Assembly: GCF_000225705.1 (NCBI RefSeq)
Contig: NZ_JH126471.1
Location: 97,426-161,425 of the forward strand
Direction of reading: 5' to 3'
From: Collinsella tanakaei YIT 12063
GTDB taxonomy: Bacteria; Actinomycetota; Coriobacteriia; Coriobacteriales; Coriobacteriaceae
DNA length: 64,000 bases
Under the pieces are notes generated by a model that was not told the origin of the DNA, ran no database searches, and saw nothing but the letters and a program-made list of their open reading frames with translations. Shown in pieces: positions 1 through 10,003 of this stretch. A program made the translations under genes and the position numbers. Position 1 is the first letter of the stretch. Every line of letters starts with the position of its first letter.

Positions 1-375
1 CGAAGTGCCAACCGCCGCCTGCAGGACAGGCGCGACGCCATGTCGCAGGCGGGAAAGAGGCCCTGCGTGGCGAACTGCGCGACGGCCCGCGAGATGGCCT
101 GCTGGGTCTGGGCGATAGCGCTCATGGTCCGGTAGCGCCCGCGGCGAGATAGGAGTCCGACCCCGGGGCGCGCCGCGCTCGAGGCCGTTGGGAGGCCATT
201 CCAGTTCCTTTTTCTGGGCAGCGGGGGACCGCCACGCCCGCCACGAGACTGCGATGAAGCCGGAGGCCCCCAGCCGTAGCAACGAAATGCGGTTCCGACC
301 CGCGGATATTAGAGTGCCGAACGTGCGTCGAGCAGACACGCCCTCAAGCGGCGCGTCCCCCGGGTGAAGATAGGT
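1..375. other. GC-rich region upstream of kdp, no convincing gene
   Basis: No gene can be assigned with confidence. An open frame on the minus strand runs off the left edge; its ATG would be at 125 (MSAIAQTQQAIS...), but no Shine-Dalgarno is visible in front of it, and such short open frames are common at this GC content. On the plus strand the stretch from about 150 to 375 contains several GC-rich self-complementary pieces and leads directly into the terminator hairpin at 376-419. It could therefore be the structured 5' leader of the kdp operon. No known riboswitch class could be matched securely. Confidence 0.3.
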
Positions 376-419
376 CGTCCCCGCCCCCCGCGGTAGCTCC
401 CCGGGGGCGGGGACGTTTT
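376..419 (+). terminator. Intrinsic terminator or attenuator ahead of kdpFABC
   Basis: A perfect 13-bp GC-rich stem (376-388 pairs with 403-415) with a 14-nt loop is followed at once by TTTT (416-419). It lies 58 bases before kdpF, on the same strand. It either ends an upstream transcript or, more interestingly, acts as the off-switch of a regulated kdp leader. A TTGACA -35-like hexamer follows at 425-430, but no good -10 sits 16-18 bases beyond it. Confidence 0.75.
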
Positions 420-477
420 GCCACTTGACAATGTTCAACTCATATTAGAAAGCCATCGTGAGTGAAAGGGGCGGTGA

Positions 478-564
478 ATGAACGTTCTCATTCCCATTAT
501 AGGAGTCACCTGCATCGGGCTCCTTATCTATTACATCTATATTCTCATGAGGAGTGATTCTTAA
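478..564 (+). CDS. kdpF: KdpF small membrane subunit of the K+-transporting ATPase
   Basis: This 28-residue ORF begins MNVLIPIIGVT and is almost wholly one hydrophobic helix ending in a short polar tail (MRSDS). Position, size and character match KdpF, the small peptide that stabilises the KdpABC complex in the cytoplasmic membrane. It lies 3 bases upstream of kdpA, and the GAGGAG near its 3' end (about 549-554) provides the ribosome-binding site for kdpA. It is too short for ordinary gene callers, so it is easily missed. The identification rests on context plus the single transmembrane helix. Confidence 0.85.
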   Translation: MNVLIPIIGVTCIGLLIYYIYILMRSDS

Positions 565-567
565 ACC

Positions 568-2391
568 ATGAGCGCTGCAATTCAGTACATCCTGTACTTT
601 GTCGTGCTCGTCGTCCTGGCCATTCCGCTCGGTCGGTTTATGGCCCATGTCATGGACGGTGAGCATACGTTTCTGTCGCCCGTGCTGGATCCGGTGGAGC
701 GCGGCATCTATCGCCTCCTGCGTATCGACGCCAAGGAGCAGATGGGCTGGAAGCGCTATCTGGTGAGCGTCCTCGCCTTCTCGGGTATCGGGCTCGTGGT
801 GCTCATCGCGCTCCAGATGCTCCAGGCTGTCCTGCCGGGCAACCCGCAGCACCTGCCGGGCGTGTCGTGGGACCTGTCGTTCAACACGGCGGCCTCCTTC
901 ATCACCAATACCAACTGGCAGTCCTACTCCGGTGAGACCACCCTGTCCTACCTCGTGCAGTTCATGGGCCTCACCGTGCAGAACTTCGTTTCAGCCGGTA
1001 CCGGCATCGCGGTCATGTTCGCTCTGATCCGCGGTTTCCGTCAGGTCAAGGAGCAGGGTCTGGGTTCCTTCTGGGTCGACCTCACCCGTACCGTCCTGTA
1101 CGTGCTCATCCCGCTGAACCTCGTGTTCGGCATCTGCCTGGCTGCCGGCGGCGTCATCTCCAACTTCCAGCCGGCTCAGAAGGCCGAGCTCGTCGAGCCC
1201 GTTGCCGTTCAGCCCAATGCAGACGGCGGCTGGAGCGTTATCGACGGCGCCCAGATCGAGGGCGACACCGTCAAGGTCGACGGCAAGGTTGTCGAGGACG
1301 CGCGCGTGGTCACCGAGCAGTTCCTGCCCCAGGGCCCCGCTGCGTCTCAGGTTGCCATCAAGCAGTCCGGCACCAACGGCGGCGGCTTCTTCGGCGTGAA
1401 CTCCGCCCATCCGTATGAGAACCCCAACGCCTTCACCAACATCATCGAGATGACCAGCCTGCTGCTGATCCCGGCCGCCTGCTGCTTCACCTTCGGTATC
1501 GGCGTCAAGAACACCAAGCAGGGCAAGGCCATCTTTGCCGCCATGTTCATCCTGCTGGTGATCTTCACCGGCGTCATCGCCGTCAACGAGCATGCGGGCA
1601 CCCCGCAGCTGGCCGATAGCGGCGCGGTCAATATCGAGATGACCGACGGCCAGGCCGGCGGCAACATGGAGGGCAAGGAGAGCCGCTTCGGCATCGCCAC
1701 CTCCTCCACGTGGTCGGCTTACACCACCGCCGCTTCCAACGGCTCGGTTAACTCCATGCACGACTCTTACACCCCGCTGGGCGGTTTTGTCCAGATGCTC
1801 CAGATGGCTTTGGGCGAGGTCGTCTTCGGCGGCGTGGGCTGCGGCCTGTACGGCATGATCGGCTTTGCCATCCTCACGGTGTTCATCGCCGGCCTCATGG
1901 TCGGACGCACGCCTGAGTTCCTGGGCAAGAAGATCGAGCCGGGCGAGATGCGCTGGGCAGTTGTCCTGTGCCTGGCAACTCCGTTTGCCATTCTGGTGTG
2001 CTCTGCCATCGCCTGCATGGTGCCCGGTCTTGCCGACCAGCTCAACAATGGCGGCGCGCACGGCTTCTCCGAGGTGCTGTATGCCTTCATCTCATGCGGC
2101 GGCAACAACGGCTCGGCGTTTGCAGGCATGAACTGCAACATTCCCTGGATCAACGTCATGCTCGGCCTCGAGATGTTGTTCGCCCGTTTCATGCCCATCG
2201 TCGGTACGCTGGCCATCGCCGGCTCGCTGGCCAAGAAGGGTAAGGTCGCCGAGAGCGCCGGTACCCTGTCTACCACCAACGGCATGTTCGTATTCCTGCT
2301 CGTGTTCATCGTTCTGCTGATCGGTGCCCTGAGCTTCTTCCCGGCCCTGGCGCTTGGCCCCGTTGCCGAGTTCTTCCAGATGATTGCGTAA
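568..2391 (+). CDS. kdpA: KdpA, K+-binding subunit of the high-affinity K+ ATPase
   Basis: KdpA is the channel-like membrane subunit that selects and conducts K+ in the KdpFABC pump. The 607-residue product has many hydrophobic segments and family signatures, including [17 protein letters not shown] around residues 257-275 and a second Gly-Asn loop ([12 protein letters not shown]) near residue 510. It is about 50 residues longer than the E. coli protein; the extra length is mainly a polar, Asp/Val-rich insertion at about residues 210-250 and another near 345-375, both probably extracytoplasmic. It is the second gene of a tight kdpFABC operon, with 16 bases to kdpB. No kdpD/kdpE sensor pair follows, so regulation must come from elsewhere, possibly from the leader upstream. 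Confidence 0.97.
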   Translation: MSAAIQYILYFVVLVVLAIPLGRFMAHVMDGEHTFLSPVLDPVERGIYRLLRIDAKEQMGWKRYLVSVLAFSGIGLVVLIALQMLQAVLPGNPQHLPGVSWDLSFNTAASFITNTNWQSYSGETTLSYLVQFMGLTVQNFVSAGTGIAVMFALIRGFRQVKEQGLGSFWVDLTRTVLYVLIPLNLVFGICLAAGGVISNFQPAQKAELVEPVAVQPNADGGWSVIDGAQIEGDTVKVDGKVVEDARVVTEQFLPQGPAASQVAIKQSGTNGGGFFGVNSAHPYENPNAFTNIIEMTSLLLIPAACCFTFGIGVKNTKQGKAIFAAMFILLVIFTGVIAVNEHAGTPQLADSGAVNIEMTDGQAGGNMEGKESRFGIATSSTWSAYTTAASNGSVNSMHDSYTPLGGFVQMLQMALGEVVFGGVGCGLYGMIGFAILTVFIAGLMVGRTPEFLGKKIEPGEMRWAVVLCLATPFAILVCSAIACMVPGLADQLNNGGAHGFSEVLYAFISCGGNNGSAFAGMNCNIPWINVMLGLEMLFARFMPIVGTLAIAGSLAKKGKVAESAGTLSTTNGMFVFLLVFIVLLIGALSFFPALALGPVAEFFQMIA

Positions 2392-2407
2392 AGGAGGGCG
2401 CAGATTT

Positions 2408-4462
2408 ATGGCTATGCAAAAAGACATGATGGGCCGCGCGGTCCGCGACTCGTTTGCCAAGCTGGATCCTCGCGTCCAGATTCAAAACCCGGTCATGTTC
2501 CTGGTGTGGCTTTCCGCCGTCATGACCTCCGTCCTGGCCGTCGCTTCCATCTTCGGTGTGCAGGACGCGGGTGTGCCCACCTACTATGTGGTCGCCATCG
2601 CGGTCATCCTGTGGCTCACCGATCTGTTCTCGAACTTCGCCGAGGCGCTTGCCGAGGGCCGCGGTAAGGCTCAGGCCGATTCCCTGCGTGCGGCCAAGAA
2701 GGATGTCGAGGCCCATCGCATCGAGTCCGTTGAGGACAAGGAGCACTTCACCGTCGTGCCCGGCACCGAGCTCACGCGCGGCGACCTGGTGGTCGTGCGC
2801 GCCGGCGAGCAGATTCCCGGCGACGGCGACGTCATCGAGGGAGCTGCCTCCGTTGATGAGTCCGCCATCACCGGCGAGTCCGCGCCCGTGGTCCGCGAGG
2901 CTGGCGGCGACCGCTCTGCCGTTACCGGCGGTACCACGGTGCTGTCCGACTGGATCATTGTCAAGATCTCCAGCGAGCCCGGCCAGAGCTTCCTGGACAA
3001 GATGATCGCGATGGTCGAGGGCGCCGCGCGCAAGAAGACGCCCAACGAGATCGCCCTGGAAATCTTCCTGGTGGCCCTCTCCATCGTCTTTATCTTGGTC
3101 ACGCTGGCCCTCTATTGTTACTCCTGCTTCTCGGCCGGCCTTAACGACATGGTCAATCCCACGTCCGTGACCACGCTCGTGGCGCTGCTCGTGTGCCTGG
3201 CTCCCACTACCATCGGCGCGCTGCTGTCCGCCATCGGCATCGCCGGCATGAGCCGTCTGAACGAGGCCAACGTGCTGGCCATGTCCGGCCGCGCCATCGA
3301 GGCCGCCGGCGACGTCGACATCCTCATGCTCGACAAGACCGGCACCATCACCCTGGGCAACCGCCAGGCTTCCGAGTTCATCCCGGTCGACGGCGTCGAT
3401 CCCGCGGAGCTGGCCGATGCCGCCCAGCTCTCCTCGCTGGCCGACGAGACGCCCGAGGGCCGTTCCATCGTCGTGCTCGCCAAGGAGCAGTTCGGCCTGC
3501 GCGGCCGCACACTCGAGGACAAGGGCATGGAGTTCATCCCGTTCACCGCGGCAACGCGCATGTCGGGCGTGAACTACGAGGGCAATGAGATTCGCAAGGG
3601 CGCTGCCGATTCCGTGCGCGCCTACGTGGAGGCAGCCGGCGGCGTGTTCTCCCAGGAGTGCGACGAGGTCGTCGAGCGCATCGCCAAGGCCGGCGGCACC
3701 CCGCTGGTCGTGACCAAGAACTGCCGCGTGCTGGGTGTTGTGTACCTCAAGGACATCATCAAGTCCGGCGTTAAGGAGAAGTTCGCCGACCTGCGCAAGA
3801 TGGGCATCAAGACCATCATGGTGACGGGCGACAACCCGCTCACGGCGGCTGCCATCGCGGCCGAGGCGGGCGTGGACGACTTCCTAGCCGAGGCTACCCC
3901 CGAGGGCAAGCTCGAGAAGATCCGCGAGTTCCAGCGCGAGGGCCATCTGGTCGCCATGACCGGCGACGGCACCAACGACGCGCCCGCTCTGGCCCAGGCC
4001 GACGTGGCCGTGGCCATGAACACGGGCACCCAGGCTGCCAAGGAGGCCGGCAACATGGTCGACCTCGACTCCAGCCCCACCAAGCTCATCGATATCGTGC
4101 GTATTGGCAAGCAGCTGCTCATGACCCGCGGTTCGCTCACGACCTTCTCGGTGGCCAACGACGTGGCGAAGTACTTCGCTATCATCCCGGCCCTGTTCTC
4201 GCCGATCTACCCGGGCCTTGGCGCGCTCAACATCCTCGGTTTGGTAAGCCCGCTGTCCGCGGTTCTTTCGGCCATCATCTATAACGCGCTCGTTATTATC
4301 GCGCTGATCCCGGCCGCCCTCAAGGGTGTCAAGTGCCGCGAGGTCCCGTCCGGACAGCTACTGACCCACAATCTGCTCGTGTGGGGCCTGGGCGGCATCG
4401 TTGCCCCGTTCGTATTCATCAAGCTCATCGACATGCTGCTCGCGTTCTGCGGCATTATGTAA
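2408..4462 (+). CDS. kdpB: KdpB, P-type ATPase catalytic subunit
   Basis: KdpB hydrolyses ATP to drive K+ import. The sequence shows the P-type phosphorylation motif DKTGTIT at about residues 308-314, the actuator TGES motif near residue 155, and the hinge motif TGDGTNDAP near residue 515. Seven or so hydrophobic segments flank these domains. The 684-residue length is usual for KdpB. The chosen ATG at 2408 has AAAGGAGGG at 2390-2398; an in-frame start 24 bases earlier would overlap the end of kdpA and has no such site. The N-terminus ([19 protein letters not shown]) aligns naturally with other KdpB proteins. Confidence 0.97.
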   Translation: MAMQKDMMGRAVRDSFAKLDPRVQIQNPVMFLVWLSAVMTSVLAVASIFGVQDAGVPTYYVVAIAVILWLTDLFSNFAEALAEGRGKAQADSLRAAKKDVEAHRIESVEDKEHFTVVPGTELTRGDLVVVRAGEQIPGDGDVIEGAASVDESAITGESAPVVREAGGDRSAVTGGTTVLSDWIIVKISSEPGQSFLDKMIAMVEGAARKKTPNEIALEIFLVALSIVFILVTLALYCYSCFSAGLNDMVNPTSVTTLVALLVCLAPTTIGALLSAIGIAGMSRLNEANVLAMSGRAIEAAGDVDILMLDKTGTITLGNRQASEFIPVDGVDPAELADAAQLSSLADETPEGRSIVVLAKEQFGLRGRTLEDKGMEFIPFTAATRMSGVNYEGNEIRKGAADSVRAYVEAAGGVFSQECDEVVERIAKAGGTPLVVTKNCRVLGVVYLKDIIKSGVKEKFADLRKMGIKTIMVTGDNPLTAAAIAAEAGVDDFLAEATPEGKLEKIREFQREGHLVAMTGDGTNDAPALAQADVAVAMNTGTQAAKEAGNMVDLDSSPTKLIDIVRIGKQLLMTRGSLTTFSVANDVAKYFAIIPALFSPIYPGLGALNILGLVSPLSAVLSAIIYNALVIIALIPAALKGVKCREVPSGQLLTHNLLVWGLGGIVAPFVFIKLIDMLLAFCGIM

Positions 4463-4474
4463 GCGGAGGTTTGT

Positions 4475-5065
4475 ATGTTCAAAGGTGTTGCATCGCGCGC
4501 ACTGGGCGTGTTCGCGCTGTTTACCGTTGTCTGCGGCCTGGGCTACACGCTCGTCGTGACCGGCATCGCACAGGTCGCCTTCCCGTATCAGGCGAACGGT
4601 TCGCTCATCAAGGTCGACGACAAGATCGTGGGCTCCGAGCTCATCGGCCAGAACTTCGAGGATGAGGACCACATGTGGGGCCGCATCCAGAACGTGTCGG
4701 TGGTCGAGGACGAGAACGGTGAGCTCATGGCTTACTCCGCTCCGTCCAATCTGTCTCCCGCAAGTGAGGAGTATCAGGAGCTCGTGGATGCGCGCGTCGA
4801 GAAGATTCGCGCCGCGAACCCCGATGCCGACATGGATGCGGTCCCGGTGGACCTGGTGACCTGCTCCGGTTCCGGCCTCGATCCCGAGATCTCTCCGGAT
4901 GCGGCCGAGTATCAGGTTCCGCGCCTGGCCAAGGCTACCGGCAAGAGCGAGGACGAGGTGCGCGATATCATCGCAAAATGCTCCAAGGGCCGTCTCCTGG
5001 GCGTTTTCGGCGAGCCTACCGTTAACGTCCTAAAGGTCAATCTCATGCTCGACGGCAAGCTGTAA
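4475..5065 (+). CDS. kdpC: KdpC, accessory subunit of the K+ ATPase
   Basis: KdpC is a single-span membrane protein that stabilises the KdpFABC complex. This 196-residue product has one N-terminal transmembrane helix (about residues 8-30), the typical GS.LIGQ.F segment near residue 52 (here GSELIGQNFEDEDHMWGR) and a C-terminal DPEISP..A..QVPR.A motif, which is the KdpC hallmark. The start has GCGGAGG seven bases upstream, and the gene lies 12 bases after kdpB. A terminator follows. It is the last gene of the operon. Confidence 0.96.
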   Translation: MFKGVASRALGVFALFTVVCGLGYTLVVTGIAQVAFPYQANGSLIKVDDKIVGSELIGQNFEDEDHMWGRIQNVSVVEDENGELMAYSAPSNLSPASEEYQELVDARVEKIRAANPDADMDAVPVDLVTCSGSGLDPEISPDAAEYQVPRLAKATGKSEDEVRDIIAKCSKGRLLGVFGEPTVNVLKVNLMLDGKL

Positions 5066-5088
5066 TCGGTATTTCGTGGATGATTCTT

Positions 5089-5135
5089 TAAGGAGCTCGG
5101 TTTGGATTGATCCCAGCCGGGCTCCTTACATTTTC
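5089..5135 (+). terminator. Terminator of the kdp operon
   Basis: AAGGAGCTCGG (5089-5099 region) pairs with CCGGGCTCCTT, with one G-T pair, around a 14-base loop, and is followed by ACATTTTCG. It sits 24 bases after kdpC. Confidence 0.7.
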
Positions 5136-5242
5136 GTTAGTCCTCTGTAAGGTGAATCGATGGCTGCGGCGGGCGGTATTTCAGACAATGGTTGCCAGGT
5201 AAACAACGATGCAAGCGTATCGATAGGTAAAGGATGGCCGCC

Positions 5243-6613
5243 ATGGGTCTGTATCTCAAGCTCGCGTTTGGCAACGTGCGGAGAAGCGCGCGCGACTACT
5301 CGGTCTATTTCGCCACACTTGGCTTTGCCGCGTGCCTGCTCTATTCCTTTGTAGCGTCTTCCGACTACCTCAACCGGCTCGACCTCTCGCCCGACCAGAC
5401 GAGCGTGGTGGCGAGCTCCGGCGATATCCTGCAGGCGTTTTCGATCTTCACCGTGTTTGTGTTTTTGTTCTTGGTGCGCTATGCCAACCGCTTTTTGCTG
5501 CGTCGCCGCAGCCGCGAGTTCGCATTGTACAAACTTGTGGGCATGGATCGCGGCGCCGTGTCATGCGTGCTTGTGATGGAGACCGCCTGCGTGGGCGTGC
5601 TAGCGCTTGCGCTGGGAGTGCTGCTGGGCGTGGCGCTGTCGCCGGCCTTCGGGGCCATCACCGCGTTTGTGTTTGATGTGCCCTGGCGACCCATGGTGGC
5701 GTTCTCGTCCCAATCCGCCGTATGGACAAGCGGGTGCTTTGCTGCGGTGTTTGCGCTCAACGCATTTGACGGCGCGCGCAACATAGGCAGGCGCCCCTTG
5801 ATCCAGCTGATCGCTGCCGAGCGCGCGCCGGAGGTCGCCTCTACGGGAGGGCGCCTGGCTCGTGGCGTGCAGGTTGCGGTGGCGGCGGTGCTGCTCGCCG
5901 TGGTGTGGGGCGCGTGCGTGTTTCAGCCCGTCTACTTCATCGCCTTCATCATCCCCATGGGGTTTGCGGCATGCTTCGCAACCGCGCTGGTGGCGCGCAT
6001 CGTCGTAACGGGCTGGGCCGCCCGCGCCCGCAGCCGCACGGAGCGGTACTGGTGGGGCCTGCGCGCGTTCACCGTGCGGCAGGTGGAGTCCCGCGTGGCA
6101 AGCTCGTCTATGGCGCTTGCCTGCGTGTGCGTGCTCATCGCGGTTTCCGTGTGCATGATGGTGGCGGGCTTTGCCTTCAGCGTGGGCATGCGCACCCCGG
6201 AGCTTGTCTCCCAAGGGCTTGCGGCTTCCATGGCGCCCATTGGATTCATCGGTATCTTTTACGGATCCGTCTTTTTGCTGAGCGCCGTGGCGGTGCTCTC
6301 GCTGCAGCAGCTTTCCGGTGCGGCGGATGCCCGCCATGCGTACGCCTCGCTTGCAAAGCTTGGATGCGAGCGTGCTGACATGGCCCTGTCCGTACGCAAG
6401 CAGGTGCTGCTCTACTTTGCCGCCCCGTTTGCGGGGGCGATGGTGCACGACATGTTCGGTCTGTTTTTGGTGGCGTTTCTTGCGTTCGCGCTGGGTACAA
6501 GCGGCTTTTTCGCCATCACGGGCGGCGTGTTGCTGTTCACGGCCGCGCTGCTTGCGGTCTATGGCGTGCTGACGTCGCTTGCGGTGGAGCGCCTATGCCT
6601 CGCGGACGCGTAG
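5243..6613 (+). CDS. FtsX/BceB-type ABC transporter permease without visible ATPase partner
   Basis: The 456-residue product begins MGLYLKLAFGNVRRSARDYSVYF, the typical N-terminus of MacB/BceB-like permeases (FtsX fold), and carries about eight hydrophobic helices. These proteins normally work with a cytoplasmic ABC ATPase encoded next door, in peptide-antibiotic resistance or signalling; no such ATPase lies upstream or downstream. It is also shorter than BceB (about 650 residues) and seems to lack the large extracellular domain. ATG 5243 was preferred to 5234 because AAAGG at 5229-5233 would directly abut the earlier codon. The 3' end overlaps the convergent permease gene by 21 bases. It could be the remnant of a transporter operon or use an ATPase encoded elsewhere. 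Confidence 0.75.
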   Translation: MGLYLKLAFGNVRRSARDYSVYFATLGFAACLLYSFVASSDYLNRLDLSPDQTSVVASSGDILQAFSIFTVFVFLFLVRYANRFLLRRRSREFALYKLVGMDRGAVSCVLVMETACVGVLALALGVLLGVALSPAFGAITAFVFDVPWRPMVAFSSQSAVWTSGCFAAVFALNAFDGARNIGRRPLIQLIAAERAPEVASTGGRLARGVQVAVAAVLLAVVWGACVFQPVYFIAFIIPMGFAACFATALVARIVVTGWAARARSRTERYWWGLRAFTVRQVESRVASSSMALACVCVLIAVSVCMMVAGFAFSVGMRTPELVSQGLAASMAPIGFIGIFYGSVFLLSAVAVLSLQQLSGAADARHAYASLAKLGCERADMALSVRKQVLLYFAAPFAGAMVHDMFGLFLVAFLAFALGTSGFFAITGGVLLFTAALLAVYGVLTSLAVERLCLADA

Positions 6614-7789
6614 GCGCGCGGCGACAAGTCCGGCAGAGGTTATTGCCGCCGCTAATAGGACGATGATGCCCAGGCTGCTCGCTACGGTTGCGAGTACATC
6701 AAGAGTGATGGCTGGCGCTCCCAGCGCCTCCGTGATGGCGTTGTACATCCAGTAGGTGGGGGTAAAGCGCGCCGTCGCCTGCACGCCGGGACCCATGAGC
6801 GACAACGGAACCCACGCTCCACCCAAGAACGACATGACCATGCCGCCCAAATTTGCGATGGCGTTGAGCGCGTCCTCTTGAAAGCCGCATTGCGCAAGGG
6901 TGTAGGCAAGCGAAAGCGGAACCAGGGCGAATGTCGCAAACGAGATCAAAGCGAGTGCGAGTTGCGGTAAAGTCTGCGAGACCAGGGGCGCGGCCCCTGA
7001 GGCTACAACGCCAACCACGGCGACCCACACGCACACCGCTAGGGCGAGCACGCCGCAGCCGGCGATGCTGCCCAGTCCCAGGCGCCAGGTACTCATGGGG
7101 GACGAGAGCTGGCGGCGGCGGACGTCGGGTGCGTTGAGCGTAGCCAGCACCACTCCTGCGACCACAATGATGGATGAGGTTATGGTATAGGAGCTAAAGG
7201 TTAGGTAGAACGCAAGTCGCGACGCTGCGGCGTTGCCGGGGGTTGTTTCGAGTACCTGCACGGACGGCTCGACGCTGCTGCTTTGCGCAACTGCGCCGAC
7301 AATGCTGTCCGCATCAAGCGCGGGCTCCAACGCGGCTTGTGCGGCGGCCAGGGACGCCCAGCGGATCGCACGCTGGGATGCCAGCGCCGCGGCTTGCATG
7401 TTTGACCCGGCGGCCATGTTGAGCTGCGGCGGGTCCCGGCCTGCATGCGCCGCGTCAATAAGCTGGTCGCCAAATCCCTCGGGGATTATAAGGACTATGT
7501 CCGCCTGGTCTTTTGCTAAAACGTCTTGCAGCGCGGTGGGTTCATCGTCCACGTCTACAAGCTCATCCGTTGTTTCAAGGGCGGCGCGAAGCGCGCGTGA
7601 AATGGGCGAGCCGTCGCGGTCGACCAGCACGATGGCGGCCTGAGAAGACGCGGATGAGGGCACGGGGGCTTGCGCGGTGCCTACCTCTCCCATAAGCAGG
7701 ACTCCCATTGCGGAGAGAAAGCCGATGTAGATGGCGAGGTAGAGCGGGTGGCGCAGCGCGATGATGATTGCTCGCTTACAGATGTTCAT
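6593..7789 (-). CDS. ABC-2 type exporter permease
   Basis: The 398-residue protein has the YhgE/DrrB-like ABC-2 layout: one N-terminal transmembrane helix (IALRHPLYLAIYIGFLSAMGVLL), a roughly 150-residue extracytoplasmic domain (about residues 35-185), then five hydrophobic helices to the C-terminus. It is probably one half of a heterodimeric export channel. Its start overlaps the end of the upstream permease gene by 14 bases, so the ATPase and two permeases form one minus-strand operon (9937 to 6593). Substrate unknown; lipids, peptides or drugs are typical for the family. Confidence 0.85.
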   Translation of the reverse strand: MNICKRAIIIALRHPLYLAIYIGFLSAMGVLLMGEVGTAQAPVPSSASSQAAIVLVDRDGSPISRALRAALETTDELVDVDDEPTALQDVLAKDQADIVLIIPEGFGDQLIDAAHAGRDPPQLNMAAGSNMQAAALASQRAIRWASLAAAQAALEPALDADSIVGAVAQSSSVEPSVQVLETTPGNAAASRLAFYLTFSSYTITSSIIVVAGVVLATLNAPDVRRRQLSSPMSTWRLGLGSIAGCGVLALAVCVWVAVVGVVASGAAPLVSQTLPQLALALISFATFALVPLSLAYTLAQCGFQEDALNAIANLGGMVMSFLGGAWVPLSLMGPGVQATARFTPTYWMYNAITEALGAPAITLDVLATVASSLGIIVLLAAAITSAGLVAARLRVREA

Positions 7790-8956
7790 GGGTGTACCTC
7801 CTCATGAAGGCGGCGGAGATCGCAAGGAAGACGGCGGCCATCGTCGTTCCGGCGGCTATGCGCAGGGCGAACGGCGCGAGCGCATCGTAGTAGTAGACGC
7901 TGTAGAACAAATCGCGTACAAGGCAAACCGGATTGATCCAGGTAGCAGCGGGGAAAGCTTTGGCTACCGAGTCGGCTAGCTCCATGGTGGGCTGACCGTA
8001 GAGGCCCGCAAACAGCGAGAGCAGGCACGTGACGGCCGTGAGGAGACCGCGGCGGGAGTCTGATCCCATGCGACCGGGGAGCGAGCCCACCAGTGCGCCC
8101 AGGCCGCAAGAAAGCAGGCTGGCGACGGCGATTCCTATAAGGCAGAGCGGCTCGCGTCCAGCGAAGTCGATGTGCGCGGTAAGGCAGATATAGCCAAAGG
8201 CGATTGCGAGGAAAGCGGTCGACACAACCCAGCAGCCGGCGATGGTGGGGATGAGCAAGCGCATTCGGCTGGTGCCCGACACGGCGCGCCGCGCGCCCTC
8301 TGCAGAAGCGGTGGGCTGCAGGCGCCACACGCTTTGCTCTGCGAGCTGGGCGGCGAAGATGGAGGCCATGCCCAGCAGGGCATAGTAGAAGCGCACCATG
8401 GCGTCCGGTTGGGCGCGCGTGAGCGACGCCTGGGCGACGTCGACGGTTTGGGAGAGCGCGGCTTCTACTGCGGATGCGTCGCCAGGGTGGCGGGGTTGTT
8501 TTGGGCTACGTTTGCAACCAGGCTTTGGTTTTGCAGGTAGCTGGTAAGGATGGACTCCAGGATGGCGCGGTTGATGCTATGGGACGAGTTACCGCTTGAG
8601 TCTGTCGGGGCGAGGACAAGCAAGGGTTCTCCATTTGACTGGATCGAGAAGGCCCCGTCTGCCATGCCATCTTTCACCAAAGATCGGGCATCTTTGGTTG
8701 AGTTGACGGGGATGGCGCGCAGCAGGGGCTCGTCCTGCGTCGCGAGTGCGTCGATAACTTGGGAGAAGGGCGAGGCGCGCCATGCGTCATCGTCCAGAAC
8801 CGCTACATCGATGGCCTCGACGGACTCTTGGGCGCGCAGCGGCTCGAACATGAAGTTGAACACGGTGGCGAGGACGATGGGGAAGACGAGCGTCCACACC
8901 ACGGCGCTGGGCGTGTGCAGCAGCGTGCGAACGGTTGTTGTAAAGGTGGTCCACAT
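7776..8956 (-). pseudogene. ABC-2 type exporter permease interrupted by a frameshift
   Basis: Two adjacent minus-strand open frames form one permease like its neighbour. The first part (8956 to 8465, 163 residues, starting MWTTFTTTVRTLLHTP) holds the N-terminal helix and extracytoplasmic domain and ends ...NNPATLATHPQ-stop. The second (continuing in another frame, ...ASAVEAALSQTVDVAQASL...MVRFYYALLGMASIF) holds the membrane helices to 7776. The frames meet between about 8467 and 8500, so a single-base indel explains the break. Repaired, the product would be about 393 residues, matching its 398-residue neighbour. Without it the exporter may be non-functional, unless this is an assembly error. 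Confidence 0.8.
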
Positions 8957-8968
8957 GGGCGTTTCTCC

Positions 8969-9937
8969 TTAATCGCGCAGCTCGCGACCGGTGATCTCGA
9001 GGAAGACGTCGTTGAGGGTGGGCGGTGCGCATGTGATGCGCCCCATGCGGACGTTGCCTGCGCGCAGCGCCGCCAGAACGTCGGTGAGGTTGTGCTCGCT
9101 GGCTTCGCATGAGACGGCGAGCAGGTTGTCGGTGAGCGCGACGTCGATGACGTGGGGGAGCGCCCGCAGGCGGTCGAGCTCTCGTTTGTCGATGGACGAT
9201 GCGGCAGCTTCTCGCGTTCCCGATGCCGTCTGGAGTTCCACCACGATGCGTTCGCCAGTTTTAATGGAGCGCTTGAGTTCATCGCACGTGCCCTGAGCCA
9301 ACGCGCGCCCATGGTCCATGATCATGACGCGGTCGCAGATCTGCTCGACCTCCTCCATATAGTGGCTGGTATACACAACCGTCGCGCCTTCTGAGCGCAG
9401 TCGTTGGATGCCGGTGAGAACGGCGTTGCGGCTCTGCGGGTCCACGGCCACCGTGGGTTCGTCGAAGAAGATAAGCTCCGGTTTGTGGGCGATGCCGCAG
9501 GCGATGTTGAGACGTCGTAAAAGACCGCCAGAGAGCTTTCCGGGGCGAAACGCCGCGAATTCTTCCAGGCCAACAAACTCGATCGCCTCGTCCACCAACG
9601 TGCGGCGGCGCGTGCGGTCGCTTACGTAGAGCGAGCAGAAGTAATCGATGTTCTCGTGGACGGTGAGCTCGTTGATGACGGCGACCTGCTGCGGCACGAC
9701 GCCGATACGGCGTTTGAGGTCGTAGCGCGCAGGGTCCATGGGTTCGCCGAACAGCCGGATGGTGCCGCGGTCATACGTGAGCAGCGCGAGCATGCAGTTG
9801 ATGCTGGTGGTTTTGCCCGACCCGTTGGGGCCCAGCAAGCCAAAGATCTCGCCTTGGGTTACGTGTAGATTGAAGTGGTCGAGGGCAAGTAGGTCGTCAT
9901 AGCGCTTGACAAGATTCTCTACGGCGATGATATCCAT
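8969..9937 (-). CDS. ABC-2 type exporter ATP-binding protein
   Basis: This 322-residue ATPase powers the two downstream permeases. It has Walker A GPNGSGKTT near residue 36, a Q-loop (VVPQQ) near 85, the ABC signature LSGGLLRRL near 137, Walker B LIFFDEP near 157 and the switch His in YTSHYMEE near 190. A C-terminal extension of about 90 residues follows, as in DrrA-like drug and antibiotic exporters. GGAGG lies just before the start. The gene is first in the operon and is divergent from the LuxR-type regulator, with about 65 bases between the start codons. Confidence 0.92.
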   Translation of the reverse strand: MDIIAVENLVKRYDDLLALDHFNLHVTQGEIFGLLGPNGSGKTTSINCMLALLTYDRGTIRLFGEPMDPARYDLKRRIGVVPQQVAVINELTVHENIDYFCSLYVSDRTRRRTLVDEAIEFVGLEEFAAFRPGKLSGGLLRRLNIACGIAHKPELIFFDEPTVAVDPQSRNAVLTGIQRLRSEGATVVYTSHYMEEVEQICDRVMIMDHGRALAQGTCDELKRSIKTGERIVVELQTASGTREAAASSIDKRELDRLRALPHVIDVALTDNLLAVSCEASEHNLTDVLAALRAGNVRMGRITCAPPTLNDVFLEITGRELRD

Positions 9938-10003
9938 GGATCCTCCGTATGGTCTCGCTGTCGATTGGTTCGCTGGCCCTTATGCTGCCTGAGGAGCGGG
10001 AAT

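Noticed and set aside
1-125. Possible gene start on the minus strand at the left edge
   Set aside because: No Shine-Dalgarno and only 41 codons visible; kept as a note in the region entry only.
150-419. A confirmed ydaO c-di-AMP riboswitch
   Set aside because: Pieces such as GGGGGACCGCC and GGGTGAAG recall the motif, but the order of conserved blocks does not fit; left as an untested idea.
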